64,000 nucleotides of DNA, taken from Oscillospiraceae bacterium. GTDB lineage: Bacteria; Bacillota; Clostridia; Oscillospirales; Ruminococcaceae. Under the pieces are notes generated by a model. It saw only the letters and a program-made list of their open reading frames with translations, did no database searches and had not been told where the DNA came from. The translations under genes were made by a program, and so were the position numbers. Each line of letters opens with the position of its first letter. The first letter of the stretch is position 1. Location: positions 205,329-269,328 of the forward strand of contig JAHHTZ010000004.1 of assembly GCA_020024285.1 (NCBI GenBank), in the 5' to 3' direction. Below, in pieces: positions 60,940 to 64,000 of the stretch.

Positions 60940-62944
60940 CAGCGGTCTGTTTTGCCGCATCCCTTTTTTCGATGTAGCTGACGATCATTTGAACAGTCGC
61001 TTCCTTTCCGATGGATGCATCGAGGCACAGGTCATAATTTTCCATGCTCTGCCACTCACCGCCCGATGTGTTGCGGTAGTAGCTGGCTCTTGATTCGTCG
61101 GAGTGCAGCATGTGCTGCCGGGCTTGCTCGTAGGAATCCCCGTACATGGTTCGGATATTTTCGATGCGCAATTCGCTCGTCGCGTGGATGAAAATGCGTA
61201 CCACGTTCGGATAATGGCGCAGAACGTGGTCGGCTGCACGCCCCACGATGACGCAGGCTCCGGCATCTGCGATTTTTCGGATCACCTTTTCCTGCGCGAT
61301 GATGCCCTGCCGCCCCACATGGGTGCTGAGATACAGCCGGTGCAGCACATCGGACGGGTCATCGTAGTCCTCTTGGATAAACTCTTTTGCCAGTCCGCTC
61401 TCCTGTGCAACAAGGGCGGTCAATTCCTTATCATAAAACGGGATATTGAGCCGTTTTGCAACCATCTCCCCAATCTGCTTGCCGCGCGTGCCGTGCTGAC
61501 GCGCGATGGTGACGATGGTGCCGGGGTGCGTTTCGCAGATGGAAACCGGGGTCTGTGCATCATCTGCGGATGCTTTGAGCCTTCGGAAGAAAAGGACGGT
61601 GAGCACGGTGATGACGCTGCCTGCCACAAGGTCCGACAGAGGAGCTGCAAACAGGATGCCGTAAATGCCGCTGCCAGCTTCGCGCAGCTCCAAGGTCCTG
61701 CACAGCACAAGGGTAAAGAATGTAAAGCAGAACAGATCGCGGATGACCGAGGCCACCATCGACTGCACCGCCCTGCCGATGGACTGGAAGAAAATCGAGG
61801 AAATCTTGATGAAGCAGGTCACGAAGCTCAAGCCCAAAAAGATGCGGAAGCTCTTGATGGCAAAGTCCATGTACAGCTCATTCTGCTTGCCGAAAATCCC
61901 GATGACCACCTGCGGACAGCATTCGAACACGAGAGTCGCCGCGATGCCCACGCTCAGGGAGGAGAGCAGGATGATAAAATAGGTCTGTTTTACGCGGTCC
62001 ATTTTTTTGGCTCCGTAGTTGTAGCCGAGGATAGGCTGACCGCCCAGCGCAATGCCCACTGCAATGTTGCTGACGATGGTATACACCTTTGTCTGGATGC
62101 TGAACACGGAGAGCGGGATGTCGCTTCCGTAGACAGACAGCGCGCCGTATTTTGCCAGTGTGATGTTGCTCAGGAGGGTCATCACGACCATAGAGATCTG
62201 GATGATGAAGGTGGAGCCGCCCAAAACGATGAGGTTTCGCAGCATGGCGGTGTTGATCCGAAAGCTGCTTTTGCTCAAGCGAAAGCTCTTCGGCTTGAGA
62301 AAATATACCGCGCTGACCGCAAACGAAGCCGCCTGTCCCACAACGGTTGCAATCGCTGCGCCCTTGATGCCCCAGTCGAATACAAAGATGCAGATGGGGT
62401 CGAGGATGATGTTGAGCACCGCACCGGAACATATGGCGATCATCGCATAGGTGGGGCTGCCGTCCGCGCGGATGATGCCGTTCATGACATTGAACATCAG
62501 ATACGCCGGGAAAAACAGGGCGATGATCGTAAAATAATCACACGCCATCGTCAGTGTTGCGTCCGAAGCGCCGAACAGCACCATCAGCGGTCTGCAAAAG
62601 AGCAGGCACACGGCGCTGAGCACCAAGCTGATGAGCAGGGTGGTGCTCAGTCCTGTGCCGACGCACTTGTGCGCACTTTCGGTGTCCTGCCGTCCCGAGC
62701 AGATGCTAAGATACGACGCAGCGCCGTCCCCCACGCACCATGCAAACGCATTGGCAATGCAGATGACGGGGAAGGAAATGCCGGTCGCCGCATTTCCGAG
62801 GTAGCCAAGGCTGCTGTTTCCGATAAAGATCTGGTCGACAATGTTGTACAATGCGCCAATCAAAAGCCCCGTGACACACGGAACGGAAAATTTAAGCAGC
62901 AGCTTTGGGATGGGCTGTTCCCCCAAAATTTTATTTTCATCCAT
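60929..62944 (-). CDS. MATE transporter fused to a cytidylate kinase-like domain
   Basis: A 671-residue fusion. Residues 1-445 are a MATE-family (NorM/DinF) cation-driven efflux transporter with 12 spans (LGEQPIPKLLLKFSVPCVTG, DQIFIGNSSLGYLGNAATG, LGGQPILGYNYGAKK). Residues about 470-660 form a cytidylate kinase-like domain (IARQHGTRGKQIGEMVAKRL, then FYDKELTALVAQES, VIVGRAADHVL, ESRASYYRNTSGGEW), whose glycine loop is altered. ATG at 62944 follows AGGAGG by 9 nt. The kinase-like domain may sense a nucleotide or act on the transported compound (inference). Confidence 0.9.
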   Translation of the reverse strand: MDENKILGEQPIPKLLLKFSVPCVTGLLIGALYNIVDQIFIGNSSLGYLGNAATGISFPVICIANAFAWCVGDGAASYLSICSGRQDTESAHKCVGTGLSTTLLISLVLSAVCLLFCRPLMVLFGASDATLTMACDYFTIIALFFPAYLMFNVMNGIIRADGSPTYAMIAICSGAVLNIILDPICIFVFDWGIKGAAIATVVGQAASFAVSAVYFLKPKSFRLSKSSFRINTAMLRNLIVLGGSTFIIQISMVVMTLLSNITLAKYGALSVYGSDIPLSVFSIQTKVYTIVSNIAVGIALGGQPILGYNYGAKKMDRVKQTYFIILLSSLSVGIAATLVFECCPQVVIGIFGKQNELYMDFAIKSFRIFLGLSFVTCFIKISSIFFQSIGRAVQSMVASVIRDLFCFTFFTLVLCRTLELREAGSGIYGILFAAPLSDLVAGSVITVLTVLFFRRLKASADDAQTPVSICETHPGTIVTIARQHGTRGKQIGEMVAKRLNIPFYDKELTALVAQESGLAKEFIQEDYDDPSDVLHRLYLSTHVGRQGIIAQEKVIRKIADAGACVIVGRAADHVLRHYPNVVRIFIHATSELRIENIRTMYGDSYEQARQHMLHSDESRASYYRNTSGGEWQSMENYDLCLDASIGKEATVQMIVSYIEKRDAAKQTAEKK

Positions 62945-63089
62945 AAAATACATCCTCCTTGCAAAGAAAAAGCCGCAAACAGCCTGCCATGATGCGCCCA
63001 AAGCGTCATCTTATAGCAAAACTATTTGCGGTAGTTTGTAGAAACATTCACCCAATCGTGAACTTATATAAGAAAACATTCGCTGAATA

Positions 63090-63118
63090 TTTAATCATAG
63101 AATAGGCAGATTGTCAAG
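63090..63118 (-). promoter_or_regulatory. Promoter of the MATE fusion gene
   Basis: -35 TTGACA (63113-63118), 17-nt spacer, -10 TTAAAT (63090-63095) preceded by TGA. Confidence 0.75.
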
Positions 63119-63330
63119 ACATCGATGGCGGGAGTGCATATTTTTTTGCACCGCAGATGAGGGAGCTCTGCCCCGTTTTGCACGGTTTTTCTCCGCGATG
63201 GCATAGGAGCGAATCGACTCGATTCAGCAGAAAATTTGTTGTATTTTTGAAATATTGCGACAATATTTTAGATATAAATTATGCAATATGTCAAAGTTTT
63301 GCCTTTCGTTTTCTTTTTTCAAAAAAGCCC

Positions 63331-63360
63331 TTGACAGATATATATATATATATATATATA
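63331..63360 (+). promoter_or_regulatory. Promoter with (AT)n tract ahead of surface-protein gene
   Basis: TTGACA at 63331-63336 is followed after one G by 23 nt of alternating AT (63338-63360), so any -10 hexamer (TATATA at spacing 16 or 18) lies inside the repeat. Confidence 0.6.
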
Positions 63361-63427
63361 CTGTTGGTGCAAGTATATGGGAAATTCAGCAGGTTTTTGT
63401 TGAATTTTCCAATATCTTAACAAAGGA

Positions 63428-63450
63428 TTCTGTACATCGAATGTACAGAA
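63428..63450 (+). promoter_or_regulatory. Inverted repeat in the surface-protein leader
   Basis: TTCTGTACAT-CGA-ATGTACAGAA: perfect 10-bp arms, 3-nt loop, six nt ahead of the AAGGAGG box. Could be an RNA-stabilising hairpin or an operator. Confidence 0.65.
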
Positions 63451-63471
63451 ATAATAAGGAGGAAGCAAAGA

Positions 63472-64000
63472 ATGGACATGAAAAAATCTCTTTCTGTGCT
63501 GATCACCGTTTCCATGCTCGCAAGCATGGCAGCACCAGCTATGGCACAGGATTACAAAGCAAACGCAAAAGCTACACCTGCTGATGTAGTGGTGTTGGCA
63601 GCACAAGCAGGCGATGTAACAGATTTGACAGTAACTGATGCCACCACAGGCAACACACTTAAAAAATCAGAGGCTATAGCAGATAAAAAAGTTGCAGACC
63701 TTGCTCTTAAAGTTGAAGGTGACACTACTGCAACTGAAACAGTTTCAACTACCGTGACTGCAAGAAAGAACGATGCTGAAGATGTTAATGATGCTTTTAA
63801 GGTAGACGATTCAGCAAATCCTACCGCTCTTTCTATTAGTAAACAGCTTGAACCAGGAAGCTATGTAGTAACAATTGCTGTTGCTCAGACTGGCAAAACA
63901 GGTGTAACAAAGACCTACAACCTGACAGTAGCACCTGATGACGGTACACTGACAAACGTAGCACTGACAGGTGAAGTTCCTTCCCTCAAAGTTGCAGAAG
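63472..64000 (+). CDS. Secreted surface protein (5' part, cut by window end)
   Basis: 176 codons are visible. MDMKKSLSVLITVSMLASMAAPAMAQ is a signal peptide in two adjoining pieces with cleavage after AMA. The mature part is Thr/Ala/Val-rich and beta-prone (VVVLAAQAGDVTDLTVTDA; ISKQLEPGSYVVTIAVAQ), as in S-layer or cell-wall proteins. AAGGAGG lies 9-10 nt upstream of ATG at 63472. The bias to GTA/GCA/ACA codons and the strong signals suggest very high expression. The type of anchoring cannot be seen. Confidence 0.8.
   Translation, partial: MDMKKSLSVLITVSMLASMAAPAMAQDYKANAKATPADVVVLAAQAGDVTDLTVTDATTGNTLKKSEAIADKKVADLALKVEGDTTATETVSTTVTARKNDAEDVNDAFKVDDSANPTALSISKQLEPGSYVVTIAVAQTGKTGVTKTYNLTVAPDDGTLTNVALTGEVPSLKVAE

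Noticed and set aside
61103..62992. 629-codon plus-strand open frame
   Set aside because: Antisense of the MATE fusion gene.

Overview
The window looks like a chromosomal segment of an anaerobic, spore-forming gut-type Firmicute (class Clostridia, probably the Oscillospiraceae/Ruminococcaceae side). The reasons are sporulation genes (SpoVT, both dipicolinate synthase subunits, SpoVG, a SpoVB-like flippase), superoxide reductase as oxygen defence, many lipoproteins, strong AGGAGG ribosome binding sites, and ECF transporters. No rRNA, CRISPR array, prophage or intact insertion sequence was seen.

Layout. 1-4.4 kb: the rimP-nusA-ylxR-L7Ae-infB translation/transcription operon (minus strand, infB cut by the window edge), preceded by spoVT. 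5.2-6.3 kb: three small unknown genes. 6.6-12.6 kb: a cluster of two M20 amidohydrolases, two unknown multi-span membrane proteins (one DUF5058-like), a YitT protein and a TetR regulator, with palindromic operator candidates. 13.2-20.2 kb: a LacI regulator, an SSS symporter, an MFS transporter and two proteins with SnoaL-like segments; a perfect palindrome GAATACGTATTC sits just downstream of the promoters of both SnoaL-type genes. 20.4-30.5 kb: hypothetical genes and lipoproteins, including three tandem paralogues (one broken at a G7 tract), an orphan oligopeptide-binding lipoprotein and a membrane-bound XRE regulator.

30.6-43.2 kb is the most interesting part. One long minus-strand operon is preceded by two cobalamin riboswitches in tandem, each followed by its own intrinsic terminator. 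It encodes a 1817-residue repeat-rich surface protein, a membrane-anchored protein with a C-terminal DUF4430 (transcobalamin-like) domain, two EcfT subunits, a fused double EcfA ATPase, an S component and a TIM-barrel protein. Read together this is a candidate surface-to-membrane B12 (corrinoid) capture and uptake system of a Gram-positive cell.

43.3-55 kb: NhaC antiporter, SpoVB-like flippase, galM, a FemAB-type transferase next to a MurE-like ligase with an unusual DDPQ motif, dipicolinate synthase, SpoVG, MurC, RidA. 55-64 kb: purC, three tRNAs (Gly, Gly, Pro), superoxide reductase with a strong promoter and a near-perfect dyad operator, a phosphoesterase, an operon of three small unknown proteins, a P-loop ATPase, a MATE transporter fused to a cytidylate kinase-like domain, and the start of a secreted surface protein whose promoter contains an (AT)n tract.
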